Source: Serratia odorifera
Lineage (GTDB): Bacteria; Pseudomonadota; Gammaproteobacteria; Enterobacterales; Enterobacteriaceae
Direction: 5' to 3'
Length of the DNA stretch: 64,000 nucleotides
Assembly: GCF_900635445.1 (NCBI RefSeq)
Contig: NZ_LR134117.1
Location: 5,084,001 to 5,148,000 of the forward strand
Under the pieces are notes generated by a model. The model made no database searches, was not told the DNA's origin, and was given only the letters and a program-made list of their open reading frames with translations. Below are positions 36,831 through 45,811 of this stretch, one piece after another; positions within the stretch are counted from its first letter, which is position 1; each line of letters begins with the position of its first letter. Position numbers and translations under genes: made by a program.

Positions 36831-38105
36831 ATGTCTATCTCCGCCGCCGACCTTGAATTTGATCAACGCCACATCTGGCACCCCTACACTTCGATGAGTC
36901 ACCCGCTGCCTTGCTACCCGATCGAGGCCGCGTCGGGCGTCGAGCTGCAGCTGGCCGATGGCCGCAAACTGGTCGACGGCATGTCCTCGTGGTGGGCGGC
37001 GATCCACGGTTACAACCACCCTCGGTTAAATCAGGCGGCAAACAGCCAACTGGAAAAAATGTCCCACGTGATGTTCGGCGGCATTACCCACCCGGCGGCC
37101 ATCGCCCTGTGCCGTCAGTTGGTTGACATTACGCCGGCGGCGCTGGAATGCGTATTCCTGGCCGATTCCGGCTCGGTAGCGGTGGAAGTGTCGTTGAAAA
37201 TGGCGTTGCAATACTGGCAGGCGCGTGGCGAGAAACGCCAGCGGATCCTTACGCTGCGCCACGGTTATCACGGCGATACCTTTGGTGCCATGTCGGTGTG
37301 CGATCCGGACAACTCGATGCACAGCCTGTATCAGGGCTATCTGACGTCGCACCTGTTCGCTAGCGCGCCGCAATGTCGTTTCGACGACCAATGGGACGAG
37401 CAGGATATCGCGCCGTTTGCCGCGCTGCTGGAACAGCATGCCGGTGAAGTGGCCGCAGTGATCCTGGAACCGGTGGTGCAAGGCGCCGGCGGAATGCGGA
37501 TTTATCATCCGACCTATTTACGTCGAGTACGGGAACTGTGCGATCGCCATCAGGTGTTGTTGATTGCCGACGAAATCGCCACCGGCTTTGGCCGTACCGG
37601 CAAACTGTTCGCCTGCGAGCATGCCGGTATCACCCCGGATATCCTGTGTCTGGGCAAGGCGCTGACCGGTGGCTATATGACGCTCTCCGCCACGCTGACT
37701 ACCCGCCACGTCGCTGAAACCATCAGTAACGGCGCGGCCGGCTGTTTTATGCATGGCCCGACGTTTATGGGCAATCCGCTGGCCTGCGCCGTTGCCAGCG
37801 CCAGCCTGTCACTGCTGGCGGAAAATCGCTGGCAACAACAGGTGGCGGCGATCGAACAGCAACTCAAGCAGCAGCTATTGCCGCTGGCCGCACTGCCCAA
37901 GGTGGCTGACGTGCGGGTATTGGGGGCGATTGGCGTGGTGGAGATGCATCAGCCGGTCGACGTCGCGCAACTGCAACGCCTGTTTGTCGAGCGCGGCGTG
38001 TGGATACGCCCATTTGGCAAACTGATTTATCTGATGCCACCGTATATCATCCAGCCGCAACAGCTCAGCCGCCTGACCGACGCGATTGGCGCTGCGGTCG
38101 CCTAG
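36831..38105 (+). CDS. bioA: Adenosylmethionine-8-amino-7-oxononanoate aminotransferase
   Basis: A 424-residue class III aminotransferase converting KAPA to DAPA with SAM as amino donor. It starts AADLEFDQRHIWHPYTSM; the PLP lysine is in LCLGKALTGGYMTLSATL, and DEIATGFGRTGKLFACEHAG is diagnostic. The ATG at 36831 is chosen because the upstream frame reads through bioO. Confidence 0.95.
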   Translation: MSISAADLEFDQRHIWHPYTSMSHPLPCYPIEAASGVELQLADGRKLVDGMSSWWAAIHGYNHPRLNQAANSQLEKMSHVMFGGITHPAAIALCRQLVDITPAALECVFLADSGSVAVEVSLKMALQYWQARGEKRQRILTLRHGYHGDTFGAMSVCDPDNSMHSLYQGYLTSHLFASAPQCRFDDQWDEQDIAPFAALLEQHAGEVAAVILEPVVQGAGGMRIYHPTYLRRVRELCDRHQVLLIADEIATGFGRTGKLFACEHAGITPDILCLGKALTGGYMTLSATLTTRHVAETISNGAAGCFMHGPTFMGNPLACAVASASLSLLAENRWQQQVAAIEQQLKQQLLPLAALPKVADVRVLGAIGVVEMHQPVDVAQLQRLFVERGVWIRPFGKLIYLMPPYIIQPQQLSRLTDAIGAAVA

Positions 38106-38107
38106 CC

Positions 38108-38509
38108 TTACCAGTGCTGGTCCAGATAACGGGCCAGCCACACCAGGCACAGGATCCACAGCACCACGATCACCAGCGCGGCGAAACGCCCCCGCGGGTT
38201 GTCAATGCGCTTTTGCGCCTTGGCGCGCAGCTCCGCCATCAGCGGTTTGGGGATTAAACGTACCGCCAACATGATGCCCAGTGGTACGATAATCACGTCG
38301 TCCAAATAGCCCAGCAGCGGAACAAAATCCGGTATCAGATCGATCGGCGACACCGCATAGCCCGCCACCAGCAAGGCGATCAGCTTGGCATACCACGGCG
38401 TACGGCGATCGCGCGCCGCCAGCCACAGCGCTACAATGTCGCGTTTGATGCCCTTGGCCCAGCGGCGTAGCCAGCCAAACCACGGCGTGCGTTTTTTCAA
38501 AGAAATCAT
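38108..38509 (-). CDS. DUF1232 (YkvA-like) membrane protein
   Basis: A 133-residue protein with the DUF1232 core: TPWYAKLIALLVAGYAVSPI followed by DLIPDFVPLLGYLDDVII, then a C-terminal membrane helix (ALVIVVLWILCLVWLA). Function unknown. Its stop is two bases from the bioA stop; in E. coli this position holds ybhB directly, so it is part of an insertion together with dmeRF. Confidence 0.85.
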   Translation of the reverse strand: MISLKKRTPWFGWLRRWAKGIKRDIVALWLAARDRRTPWYAKLIALLVAGYAVSPIDLIPDFVPLLGYLDDVIIVPLGIMLAVRLIPKPLMAELRAKAQKRIDNPRGRFAALVIVVLWILCLVWLARYLDQHW

Positions 38510-38511
38510 GT

Positions 38512-38787
38512 TTACTTCATATAAGAACGTAAAACCGTCATCAATTGCTCAATGTTCTGCTCACGCTGCTGCTGCGTCGAATCTTCAGCGGCGAGATGCT
38601 CGCGCACATGCCCTTCCAGCACCTGCGCCATCAAACCGTTTACCGCGCCGCGAACCGCCGCGATCTGTTGCAGAATAGCAGAACATTCGCACTGATTCTC
38701 CAGCGCTCTTTCCAACGCTTCCGCCTGTCCTTTGATTCGTCGCACCCGTGCCAGCAGTTTTTTCTGGTCTTTGATGGTATGGCTCAT
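38512..38787 (-). CDS. dmeR: RcnR/CsoR-family metal-sensing repressor, DmeR type
   Basis: A 91-residue all-helical repressor. The metal fingerprint is His3, Cys35, His60 and His64 (HTIKDQKK; ECSAILQQIAAVRGAVNGLM; GHVREHL), the set used by RcnR-type Co/Ni sensors and not by formaldehyde-sensing FrmR. It is divergent from a CDF exporter with a His-rich loop, the DmeR-DmeF arrangement. Expected to repress both genes until cobalt or nickel binds. The metal assignment is inferred from these residues. Confidence 0.75.
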   Translation of the reverse strand: MSHTIKDQKKLLARVRRIKGQAEALERALENQCECSAILQQIAAVRGAVNGLMAQVLEGHVREHLAAEDSTQQQREQNIEQLMTVLRSYMK

Positions 38788-38807
38788 GCTCAGTTCCCAT
38801 TGCTACT

Positions 38808-38827
38808 TACTATACTGGGGTATAGTA
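38808..38827. promoter_or_regulatory. DmeR/RcnR-type operator
   Basis: TACTATAC-TGGG-GTATAGTA: perfect 8-bp AT-rich arms around a G-tract, the kind of site bound by RcnR/DmeR proteins. It lies between the divergent dmeR and dmeF starts. Confidence 0.75.
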
Positions 38828-38865
38828 TAATTGAAAATGGAGTTACGACAGGAAATCTCGCCGCC

Positions 38866-39852
38866 ATGTCTTTATACGCCCCCACCCGCCAGCGTGAACA
38901 CAGCCACGTTTTTGATGATGGTAACCCATTGGCCGAAAGAAACACACGCTGGGCGGTGCTGTTGACCGCACTGATGATGGTGATTGAAATCGTTGGCGGC
39001 TGGTGGTTCAACTCGATGGCGCTGCTGGCCGACGGCTGGCACATGAGCTCGCACGCGCTGGCGCTGGGCCTGTCGCTGCTGGCCTACGCTGCCGCTCGCA
39101 GGCTGGCGCGCGATCGCCGCTTCAGCCTCGGGACCTGGAAAATAGAAGTCTTGGCCGGCTATACCAGCGCGCTATTGCTGATGCTGGTGGCGGCGTTGAT
39201 GCTGTTCCAATCGGCGCAACGGCTGCTCAACCCAAGCGCCATTCACTACAACCAGGCCATCGTCATCGGCATGGTCGGGCTGGTGGTAAATCTGGCCTGC
39301 GCCTGGCTGCTGCGCGATAGCGGCCATCACCACCATCATCAACATGGTCATCACGATCATTCCCCGGCACATACGCCGCCGGCTGGCGAACATCGGCAGG
39401 ATCTCAATCTGCGCTCAGCCTATCTGCACGTTATCGCCGACGCGGCGACCTCGGTATTGGCGATCGTTGCGCTATTTGGCGGCAAGCTGTGGGGAGCGAA
39501 CTGGCTCGATCCGCTGATGGGGATCGCCGGTGCCGCCCTGGTGGCGGTATGGGCCTTTAGCCTGATACGCGACTGCGGCAAAGTCTTGCTGGATGCCGAG
39601 ATGGACGCGCCGGTGGTAACAGAAATTCGCCAACAATTGGCCGGCTGTGGCCATGCGCTGACTGTTACTGATTTACACCTTGGGCGCATCGGCAAAGGGA
39701 AATACCAGTGCGTCATCGCGCTGAGCAGCGCCGATACCACGCTGACCGCCGATCGGGTGCGCCAACTGCTGGCCGTGCATCATGAACTGGTGCACGTCAC
39801 GGTCGAGATCAACCGACCGCCGCTGGCGCAGGGGGTTGTATTGTTCCGCTAA
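38866..39852 (+). CDS. dmeF: Cation diffusion facilitator (Co/Ni efflux), DmeF type
   Basis: A 328-residue CDF transporter with six membrane helices and a C-terminal regulatory domain. Metal-site motifs HMSSHALALGLS and HVIADAATSVLAIVALFGG are present. Between helices IV and V is a His-rich loop (HHHHHQHGHHDHS, about residues 154-166). Exports divalent metal by proton antiport. ATG 38866 follows ACAGGAAATCTCGCC; the long upstream frame overlaps dmeR in antisense and is not coding. Confidence 0.8.
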   Translation: MSLYAPTRQREHSHVFDDGNPLAERNTRWAVLLTALMMVIEIVGGWWFNSMALLADGWHMSSHALALGLSLLAYAAARRLARDRRFSLGTWKIEVLAGYTSALLLMLVAALMLFQSAQRLLNPSAIHYNQAIVIGMVGLVVNLACAWLLRDSGHHHHHQHGHHDHSPAHTPPAGEHRQDLNLRSAYLHVIADAATSVLAIVALFGGKLWGANWLDPLMGIAGAALVAVWAFSLIRDCGKVLLDAEMDAPVVTEIRQQLAGCGHALTVTDLHLGRIGKGKYQCVIALSSADTTLTADRVRQLLAVHHELVHVTVEINRPPLAQGVVLFR

Positions 39853-39900
39853 AACGATCTAGCTTAGGGGTTCAGCTTTTATCGACAACTGGGAGTCATT

Positions 39901-40383
39901 ATGACTTTTCGTTTGTACAGCAACGATTTGCAAGACGGCACGAAAATGCCGGAGCGCCAGGTATTTAACGGCATGGGCTACCACGGCGATAACCTGTCGC
40001 CGCATCTGGCCTGGGATGGCGTGCCAGAAGGCACCAAAAGTTTCGTGGTCGCCGTTTACGATCCCGATGCCCCGACCGGTTCCGGCTGGTGGCACTGGGT
40101 GGTAGCCAATATCCCCGCACAGGTGCGTGAGCTGCCTCAGGGTGCTGGCTCCGGCAAGGCGGCACTGCCAGCCGGCGCCATTCAAACCCGCACCGACTTC
40201 GGCCAGGCGGGCTACGGCGGTGCGGCACCGCCGCAGGGCGAAAGCCACCGCTATCAGTTCACCGTGCATGCGCTGGACGTGGAAAGCATTGAGGTGGATG
40301 AAGGTTCCAGCGGCGCGTTGGTGGGCTTTAACGTGCATTTCCACAGCCTCGGCAGCGCCACGCTGACGGTAAAATACAACTGA
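39901..40383 (+). CDS. ybhB: PEBP-family (Raf-kinase-inhibitor-like) protein YbhB
   Basis: A 160-residue PEBP-like protein with the ligand-site signature VVAVYDPDAPTGSGWWHWVV and the later PPQGESHRYQFTVHAL. The bacterial YbhB/YbcL family has no established role. ATG 39901 follows GGGAGTCATT. No signal peptide, so probably cytoplasmic. In E. coli it neighbours bioA. Confidence 0.92.
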   Translation: MTFRLYSNDLQDGTKMPERQVFNGMGYHGDNLSPHLAWDGVPEGTKSFVVAVYDPDAPTGSGWWHWVVANIPAQVRELPQGAGSGKAALPAGAIQTRTDFGQAGYGGAAPPQGESHRYQFTVHALDVESIEVDEGSSGALVGFNVHFHSLGSATLTVKYN

Positions 40384-40441
40384 GAACGCTCGGGACAGGT
40401 GTATCCGCCCCGACGGAAAGTTGATTCGGCGCAGATCATAT

Positions 40442-40482
40442 GAGGCAGCTGCAAGTATCACGGGTATCTATACCCTAAATAA
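40442..40482 (+). repeat. Truncated ERIC fragment
   Basis: The end of an ERIC-like unit (GCAGCTGCAAGTATCACGGG) followed by the first bases of another (CTATACCCTAAATAA) that breaks off and restarts 15 bases later as the first full copy. Confidence 0.7.
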
Positions 40483-40496
40483 AGTATCTCGAGTAT

Positions 40497-40623
40497 CTAT
40501 ACCCTAAATAATTGGAGCTGCATCAAGGCGGCAAATTTGTGAATCCCCAGGAGCTTACTCAAGTAAGTGACTGGGGTGAGCAAATGCAGCCAACACAGAG
40601 GCAGCTTCAAGTATGACGGGTAT
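40497..40623 (+). repeat. ERIC element, copy 1 (127 bp)
   Basis: Contains the ERIC core: GTGAATCCCCAGGAGCTTAC, a central turn, then AAGTAAGTGACTGGGGTGAG, and the outer CTATACCCTAAATAATT/ AAGTATGACGGGTAT ends. ERIC units are imperfect palindromes of about 127 bp in enterobacterial intergenic DNA. Confidence 0.92.
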
Positions 40624-40750
40624 CTATACCCTAAATAATTGGAGCTGCATCAAGGCGGCAAATTTGTGAATCCCCAGAAGCTTACTCAAGTAAGTGACTG
40701 GGGTGAGCAAATGCAGCCAACACAGAGACAGCTTCAAGTATGACGGGTAT
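40624..40750 (+). repeat. ERIC element, copy 2 (127 bp), direct tandem of copy 1
   Basis: Nearly identical to copy 1 (differences such as CCAGAAGCTT for CCAGGAGCTT), repeated at exactly 127 bp, so it arose by a tandem duplication. Its right end lies inside the pgl reading frame. Confidence 0.92.
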
Positions 40751-41738
40751 CTAACACGCTTACCCACATCGGGCCTTTGCCCACCGGATAACGCGCCAGC
40801 ATAGTCAGCTGACCGCTGGCCTGATCAATTTCATGCACCGCGATGTGATCGGACTTCTGGCCGGACGAAATCACGAAGCGGCCGCTGTGATCGATATTGA
40901 AACCGCGCGGTTGCTCTTCGGTCGGCTGATGACCGACGACGGTCAGACGGCTGCCGTCTGCCGATACGCTGAAGATCGACAGGATGCTGGCGGTGCGATC
41001 GCTGGCATAGAGGAAACGACCGTTGGGGGTAATATGAATATCCGCCGCCCAGCAGGTGCCGTTAAAATCGGCCGGCATCGCGTCGAGGGTTTGAACGCGG
41101 GTATAGCTGTCGCCATGGTCGCCGATCGCCAGCACCTCAACCGTACTGTCCAGCTCATTCACCAGATAGGCATGGCTACCATTTGGGTGGAAGGCCATGT
41201 GACGCGGGCCTGCGCCGGCAACGGTGGCTACCGCCGCCTGCGTTTGCTCTGCCAGCGTGCCATCCTGCTGCAGATCGAACAGACGAACGCGATCTTCCTT
41301 CAGACAAGGGATCAGTACCCGCTGATTGGTGGGATCGATATTGGCGGAATGCGGCGCCGTCAGGCCATCAATCTGCTGTAGAGGAGCTGTCACCACGCCG
41401 TCATGACCAATCGGGCTAACGCTGGCGCAGTTGCCGCTGTAGGAAACCGAGAACACATAGCGGCCCTGTAAATCGGTCGACAGATGGGTCGGGCTGCCCG
41501 GGAGCGGCGCCATGCCGGCCTGCTGCAGTTGACCGTCGTGCGCAATGCGGTAGCTGACCACGCCAAACGCCGGGCGTACGCCGACGTACAGGTGGGTTTT
41601 GTCCGGGTGAATGGCCATCGGCTGTACTTGCCCTGGGACATCAACGGTTTGCAGTAGCGTCAGCGCGCCGTCATCCGCTAACTGCCAGACGTGAATCTGC
41701 TGGCTTTCCGGGCTGGCGACATAAACGATTTGCTTCAT
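40734..41738 (-). CDS. pgl: 6-phosphogluconolactonase Pgl
   Basis: A 334-residue seven-bladed beta-propeller lactonase (YbhE type) of the pentose phosphate pathway, hydrolysing 6-phosphogluconolactone. Landmarks are KQIVYVASPESQQIHVWQL, GAGPRHMAFHPNGSHAYLVN, ADIHITPNGRFLYASDRTAS and ERP-type EEQPRGFNIDHSGRF. ATG 41738 follows AAGGAGCCAAA. The last residues (DTRHT) and the TGA are encoded by the inner end of ERIC copy 2, so the native C-terminus has been replaced by repeat DNA. Confidence 0.93.
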   Translation of the reverse strand: MKQIVYVASPESQQIHVWQLADDGALTLLQTVDVPGQVQPMAIHPDKTHLYVGVRPAFGVVSYRIAHDGQLQQAGMAPLPGSPTHLSTDLQGRYVFSVSYSGNCASVSPIGHDGVVTAPLQQIDGLTAPHSANIDPTNQRVLIPCLKEDRVRLFDLQQDGTLAEQTQAAVATVAGAGPRHMAFHPNGSHAYLVNELDSTVEVLAIGDHGDSYTRVQTLDAMPADFNGTCWAADIHITPNGRFLYASDRTASILSIFSVSADGSRLTVVGHQPTEEQPRGFNIDHSGRFVISSGQKSDHIAVHEIDQASGQLTMLARYPVGKGPMWVSVLDTRHT

Positions 41739-41914
41739 TTTGGCTCCTTGAAAGGGAAAAGAGAAACCGGTTGCAGGTTTTTCGGTTTCCCTTAGCTTAC
41801 CTGACAAAGCTGACATAACAACCCCGGCTTGCAACAGAATTCGGCGCGGTTTTATCCCGCAAGGATCCGGTGTACCATCAGGTTAATTTTCTTGCTAACG
41901 ATAATGGAACCGCT

Positions 41915-42736
41915 ATGACCTACCGCGTAATCGCTCTCGATTTGGACGGCACCCTGCTGGACAACCAGAAACGCATCTTGCCGCAGTCCCTGGAAGCGCT
42001 GGCCGCAGCGCGCGCGGCAGGCATCAAGGTGGTGGTGGTGACCGGTCGCCACCACGTCGCCATTCACCCGTTCTACCAGGCGCTGCAATTGGATACCCCG
42101 GCTATCTGCTGCAACGGCACCTACCTGTATGATTTTCAGCAGAAAAAAGTGCTGGCTTCCGATCCGCTGCCCAAACAGCAAGCGCAGCTGGTGCTGCAAA
42201 TGCTCAAACAGAGCGATATTCACGGCCTGATGTACGTTGACGACGCCATGCTATACCAGGAACCGAGCGGCCACGTGATCCGTTCCCTGGCGTGGGCGGA
42301 AACCCTGCCGGTTGCACAGCGCCCAACGCTGTTGCAGGTTGACAGCCTGACGCAGGCGGCCGAAGACGCGCAGGCGATCTGGAAGTTCGCCACCTCGCAT
42401 GCGGATATTCCGGCGCTGCGCAGTTTTGCCGAGATGGTGGAAAAAGAGCTGGGTCTGGCATGCGAATGGTCGTGGCACGATCAGGTCGACATCGCCAAAA
42501 GCGGCAACAGCAAAGGCAACCGCCTGCAACAGTGGGTTACTGCCCAGGGGCTGCGTATGGATCAGGTGGTGGCGTTTGGCGACAATTACAACGATCTCAG
42601 CATGCTGGAAGCGGTTGGGCTCGGCGTCGCCATGGGGAATGCCGACGACGCCATCAAACAGCGCGCCGATCTGGTGATTGCCGATCACTTGCAGCCCGGT
42701 ATCGCAGAGGTGATCCGCACGCGGGTGCTGGGTTAA
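41915..42736 (+). CDS. ybhA: Pyridoxal phosphate / sugar phosphatase YbhA (HAD, Cof type)
   Basis: A 273-residue HAD phosphatase: motif I LDLDGTLLDN, the Cof-type cap, and motif IV GDNYNDLSMLEAVG. HHVAIHPFYQAL and AICCNGTYLYDF match E. coli YbhA, which dephosphorylates pyridoxal phosphate. The ATG at 41915 is chosen over 41870 by homology. Divergent from pgl, as in E. coli. Confidence 0.92.
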   Translation: MTYRVIALDLDGTLLDNQKRILPQSLEALAAARAAGIKVVVVTGRHHVAIHPFYQALQLDTPAICCNGTYLYDFQQKKVLASDPLPKQQAQLVLQMLKQSDIHGLMYVDDAMLYQEPSGHVIRSLAWAETLPVAQRPTLLQVDSLTQAAEDAQAIWKFATSHADIPALRSFAEMVEKELGLACEWSWHDQVDIAKSGNSKGNRLQQWVTAQGLRMDQVVAFGDNYNDLSMLEAVGLGVAMGNADDAIKQRADLVIADHLQPGIAEVIRTRVLG

Positions 42737-42766
42737 TCCGCTCTGCATTCACCGGGCAGCGAGGCG

Positions 42767-43834
42767 CTATCCCGTTTCACGGCTGATCGACACGCTTTTT
42801 ATCTGCGCATACAGCCACTGCCCGGCTTTGATCGCCAGCTCATCACGCGCCCAGGGGGTAATGCGCGCCCACAGTACGCTGTCCCCTACCGCCAGTTTCA
42901 CTTCGACCTGCCCGGCGCTTTCCAGACATTCGATGACCTTGGCCGGCAGGATATTGCGAATACTACTGTTGCTGGGCGGCTGCAATACCAGTGACACATC
43001 GGCCGCGTTAATGCGAATACGCAACGCGCTGCCAATCGGCGCAGCAATTGCGCTGACCCACAGGCGACGATCTCCCAGCCGCAATGCGGTCATCGCATAG
43101 CGCGGGTGATGTTCCAGCACGCTGACGCACAGCACGCTGCTCTGGTCCTCGCGCTGCAACCACGGTCGCAACGCACTGCTGGCCCAAACCTCTTCCAGGC
43201 CGCCGCAGGCCAGCACCCGCCCACCGTCCAGCACCATCACCTGTCCAGCCAGGCGCAGGATCTCATCCATACTGTGGCTAACGTACAGTATCGGGATGTT
43301 AACGTCCTGTGTCAGACGTTCCAGATACGGCAGCAGTTCGCGCTTGCGCGGTAAGTCCAGCGATGCCAGCGGTTCATCCATTAGCAGCAGTTCCGGCGCG
43401 GTCAGCAGCGCGCGACCAATCGCCACCCGCTGTTTCTCGCCGCCGGACAGCGTCAGCGGCAGTCGGTTAAGCAAGGGTTCGATGCCCAGCAGCTCAACGA
43501 TGCCGTCAAACTGTCCACGCATCGACGGCGCCATGCCGTATTGCAGATTGCCACGCACCCGGTAGTGCGGGAACAGGCGCGCGTCCTGGAATACATAGCC
43601 GATGCGCCGCTTTTCGGCTGGCAAACACAGGCCGGCAGCGGTGTCCACCAGCGTGCGGCCATTGAGCACGATGCGCCCGCGATCCGGCCGGGTCAGCCCG
43701 CCAATGGCGTTGATTAACGAGGTTTTACCGGCACCGGACAGGCCGAAAATCGCCGTGATGCCCTGCGCCGGCAGCTCAGCCTGCACCTCCAGTTGCAGTT
43801 CCCCCAGCCGTTGGCTGACATCCAGCGTAAGCAT
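42767..43834 (-). CDS. modC: Molybdate ABC transporter ATPase ModC
   Basis: A 355-residue ATPase: Walker A GLSGAGKTSLI, signature LSGGEKQRVAI, Walker B ELLLMDEPLASLD, switch LYVSHSMDEI. Residues from about 290 form a molybdate-binding MOP/TOBE domain (AKVIECLESAGQVEVKLAVG). It drives molybdate import by ModAB. One base separates it from the modB stop. Confidence 0.95.
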   Translation of the reverse strand: MLTLDVSQRLGELQLEVQAELPAQGITAIFGLSGAGKTSLINAIGGLTRPDRGRIVLNGRTLVDTAAGLCLPAEKRRIGYVFQDARLFPHYRVRGNLQYGMAPSMRGQFDGIVELLGIEPLLNRLPLTLSGGEKQRVAIGRALLTAPELLLMDEPLASLDLPRKRELLPYLERLTQDVNIPILYVSHSMDEILRLAGQVMVLDGGRVLACGGLEEVWASSALRPWLQREDQSSVLCVSVLEHHPRYAMTALRLGDRRLWVSAIAAPIGSALRIRINAADVSLVLQPPSNSSIRNILPAKVIECLESAGQVEVKLAVGDSVLWARITPWARDELAIKAGQWLYAQIKSVSISRETG

Positions 43835-43835
43835 T

Positions 43836-44524
43836 TCAGCCTCCCATCCGTTTACGGCCCCAACGGGCCAGCCATTCCGACGCCATCAGCGCAACCAGCG
43901 ACAGTACGATGGCGATCGCACATAAACGGGCGGCGGCGGTCTCAGCGCCGGGCGTTTCGATCAAGGTGTACATCGCCAGCGGAATAGTACGGGTTTCACC
44001 GGGAATATTGGATACAAAGGTAATGGTGGCGCCAAATTCGCCCAGAGAACGGGCGAACGCCAGTACCACACCGACGATCACCCCGGGCAACGACAGCGGC
44101 AGCGTAATGGTAAAAAACACCCGCCATGGCGATGCGCCAAGGGTGCGCGCGGCCTGTTCCAGACGGCTATCGACCGCCTCCAGCGCCAGCCGGATGGCGC
44201 GTACCATCAGCGGAATGCCACCACCGCCGACGCCAGCGCCGCGCCACGCCAGCTGAAACTGAAGCTGAAGCCGAACCAGTCATACAGCCACTCGCCTATC
44301 GCACCGCGTCGTCCCATGACGATCAGCAGCAGATACCCCACCACCACCGGTGGCAACACCAATGGCAAATGGATAATGCTGTCCAGCAGCGATTTACCGG
44401 GGAAGTCGCAACGTACCAGGATCCAGGCGATCAGAATGCCCAACGGCAAACTGCCTATCACCGCCAGGCTGGCGACTTTCAGGCTCAGTTCAATGGCCTG
44501 CCATTCATACTCGCTAAGCATCAT
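43836..44524 (-). pseudogene. modB: Molybdate ABC transporter permease ModB, frameshifted
   Basis: The first 105 codons (EYEWQAIELSLKVASLAVIG to AALASAVVAF) and the rest (MVRAIRLALEAVDSRLEQAA, then the EAA-loop region ARTLGASPWRVFFTITLPLS) are in different frames. One missing base at the GG of 44212-44213 explains it: adding it back gives AVVAFPLMVRA and 229 residues, the E. coli length. This is one of the few deletions rather than insertions in the window. The ATG overlaps the modA stop (ATGA). Confidence 0.88.
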
Positions 44525-45297
44525 TGACGTGGGGAGAACCCATAACGTTGGAAGATTGCCGCGGCTTGCGGACTCTTCAGATAGGTATAGAAAGCGCTCA
44601 CGCTCGGACTGTCATGGCCTTTGACTATCGCCATCGGATATTCAACCGGTTTGTGGCTCTCGGCCGGGAACACGCCGATCACCTTCACCTTATCGCTGGC
44701 GACGGCATCGGAACCGTAAACGATGCCCAGCGGCGCTTCCTGGCGCTCCACCAGCGCCATCGCGCTGCGTACGTTATTGGCACGCGCCAGTGTCGGTTCC
44801 AACCGCGGCCAGGCCTTGAGGCTTTGCAGCGCTTGCTTGGCATAAATACCGGCCGGCACGTGATCGGGATCGCCCACCGCCAGTCGGCCGCCGTCCAGCA
44901 GTCGAGCCCAGTCGGTTTGCGCCGTGATGGCCACCTTGTCCAGTTTGGCGTCCCTGGCGGCGATCAGCACCAGATCGTTGCCAAGCAGGGTATAACGACT
45001 GTCTGCTACCATCTGCTCCTTGTCGATAGCGTAATCCATCCATTGCTGGTCGGCGGAGATAAACAGATCGGCAGGCGCGCCCTGCTCAATCTGCCGCGCC
45101 AGGGTGGATGAGGAAGCAAAGGAAGACACCACCTGCACGTTTTTACCCTGCTGATATTGCTCGGCAATATCCTGTAGCGCATTGGTTAACGACGCCGCGG
45201 CAAAAACGGTGATTTTATCTGCCGCCGAAGCCTGCATCACCATGCCGGATGCCAATACGATACCGCCGAGCCATTGAGTCCATTGCTGTTTCATCAT
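44521..45297 (-). CDS. modA: Molybdate-binding periplasmic protein ModA
   Basis: A 258-residue periplasmic binding protein with a signal peptide (GGIVLASGMVMQASA) and ligand-loop motifs FAAASLTNAL, SFASSSTLARQIEQGAPADL and RANNVRSAMALVERQEAPLG. It captures molybdate for ModBC. A perfect ModE operator lies 38 bases upstream. Confidence 0.95.
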   Translation of the reverse strand: MMKQQWTQWLGGIVLASGMVMQASAADKITVFAAASLTNALQDIAEQYQQGKNVQVVSSFASSSTLARQIEQGAPADLFISADQQWMDYAIDKEQMVADSRYTLLGNDLVLIAARDAKLDKVAITAQTDWARLLDGGRLAVGDPDHVPAGIYAKQALQSLKAWPRLEPTLARANNVRSAMALVERQEAPLGIVYGSDAVASDKVKVIGVFPAESHKPVEYPMAIVKGHDSPSVSAFYTYLKSPQAAAIFQRYGFSPRQ

Positions 45298-45334
45298 TCC
45301 GCTCTCTTTGCCAATTATACGCCGGGTTAATTTT

Positions 45335-45358
45335 CGTTATATACAAAATGATATAACG
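45335..45358. promoter_or_regulatory. ModE operator of modABC
   Basis: CGTTATAT-ACAAAATG-ATATAACG: perfect 8-bp arms with an 8-bp centre, matching the ModE consensus CGTTATAT-N8-ATRTAACG. Molybdate-loaded ModE would repress modABC here. Confidence 0.9.
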
Positions 45359-45469
45359 TTGAGCAAAAGCTTGTCATGCGCTTTATGGTCGAATAATGCG
45401 TTTATCGGCAGTGGGGAAATTAACTTGAACAACGCCCGCCGCAGGCACGACGGGCGTCAGAAAAAGGGA

Positions 45470-45613
45470 TCAGCTACGTTTTTCTTTTGAAGGGCTGGCT
45501 TTGGAGAAGATATTGAACACTTCCGCCAAGCCGTAGATCAGGCCGAGGATCACTGCCATGACGACGGGTACCATCACCACGGCGAACACTAGACTTTTCA
45601 ATAATTCCAACAT
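45470..45613 (-). CDS. acrZ: AcrAB-TolC accessory small protein AcrZ
   Basis: A 47-residue single-helix membrane protein opening MLELLKSLVFAVVMVPVVMA, virtually the E. coli AcrZ sequence, then LGLIYGLAEVFNIFSK. AcrZ binds AcrB and tunes its drug range. It lies between modA and modE as in E. coli. The C-terminal tail (SPSKEKRS) differs from E. coli. ATG 45613 follows GTGAGGCTAAC. Confidence 0.93.
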   Translation of the reverse strand: MLELLKSLVFAVVMVPVVMAVILGLIYGLAEVFNIFSKASPSKEKRS

Positions 45614-45811
45614 GTTAGCCTCACTTATACTGCGTATTTAAACAACGGCTCAACCTTTACTGTAAACTATATTCACGGTAAAAACGCGGGTATTTTAGCG
45701 ACAGTGTGAAGTTAATCCTCAGCCAAACGTGCTGAAACCGCGCGATTTGGCGCTTATCGTCAGATCGGCGACAATGGCAAAATCAACCTTTTGCAGCCGA
45801 CAGGATGTGTC

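Noticed and set aside
38545..38865. A longer dmeF start giving a 435-residue protein
   Set aside because: The added part is antisense to dmeR and contains the operator; CDF homology begins near ATG 38866.
40497..40750. A CRISPR array
   Set aside because: The two direct repeats are 127 bp with an ERIC core and no unique spacers; no cas gene is present.
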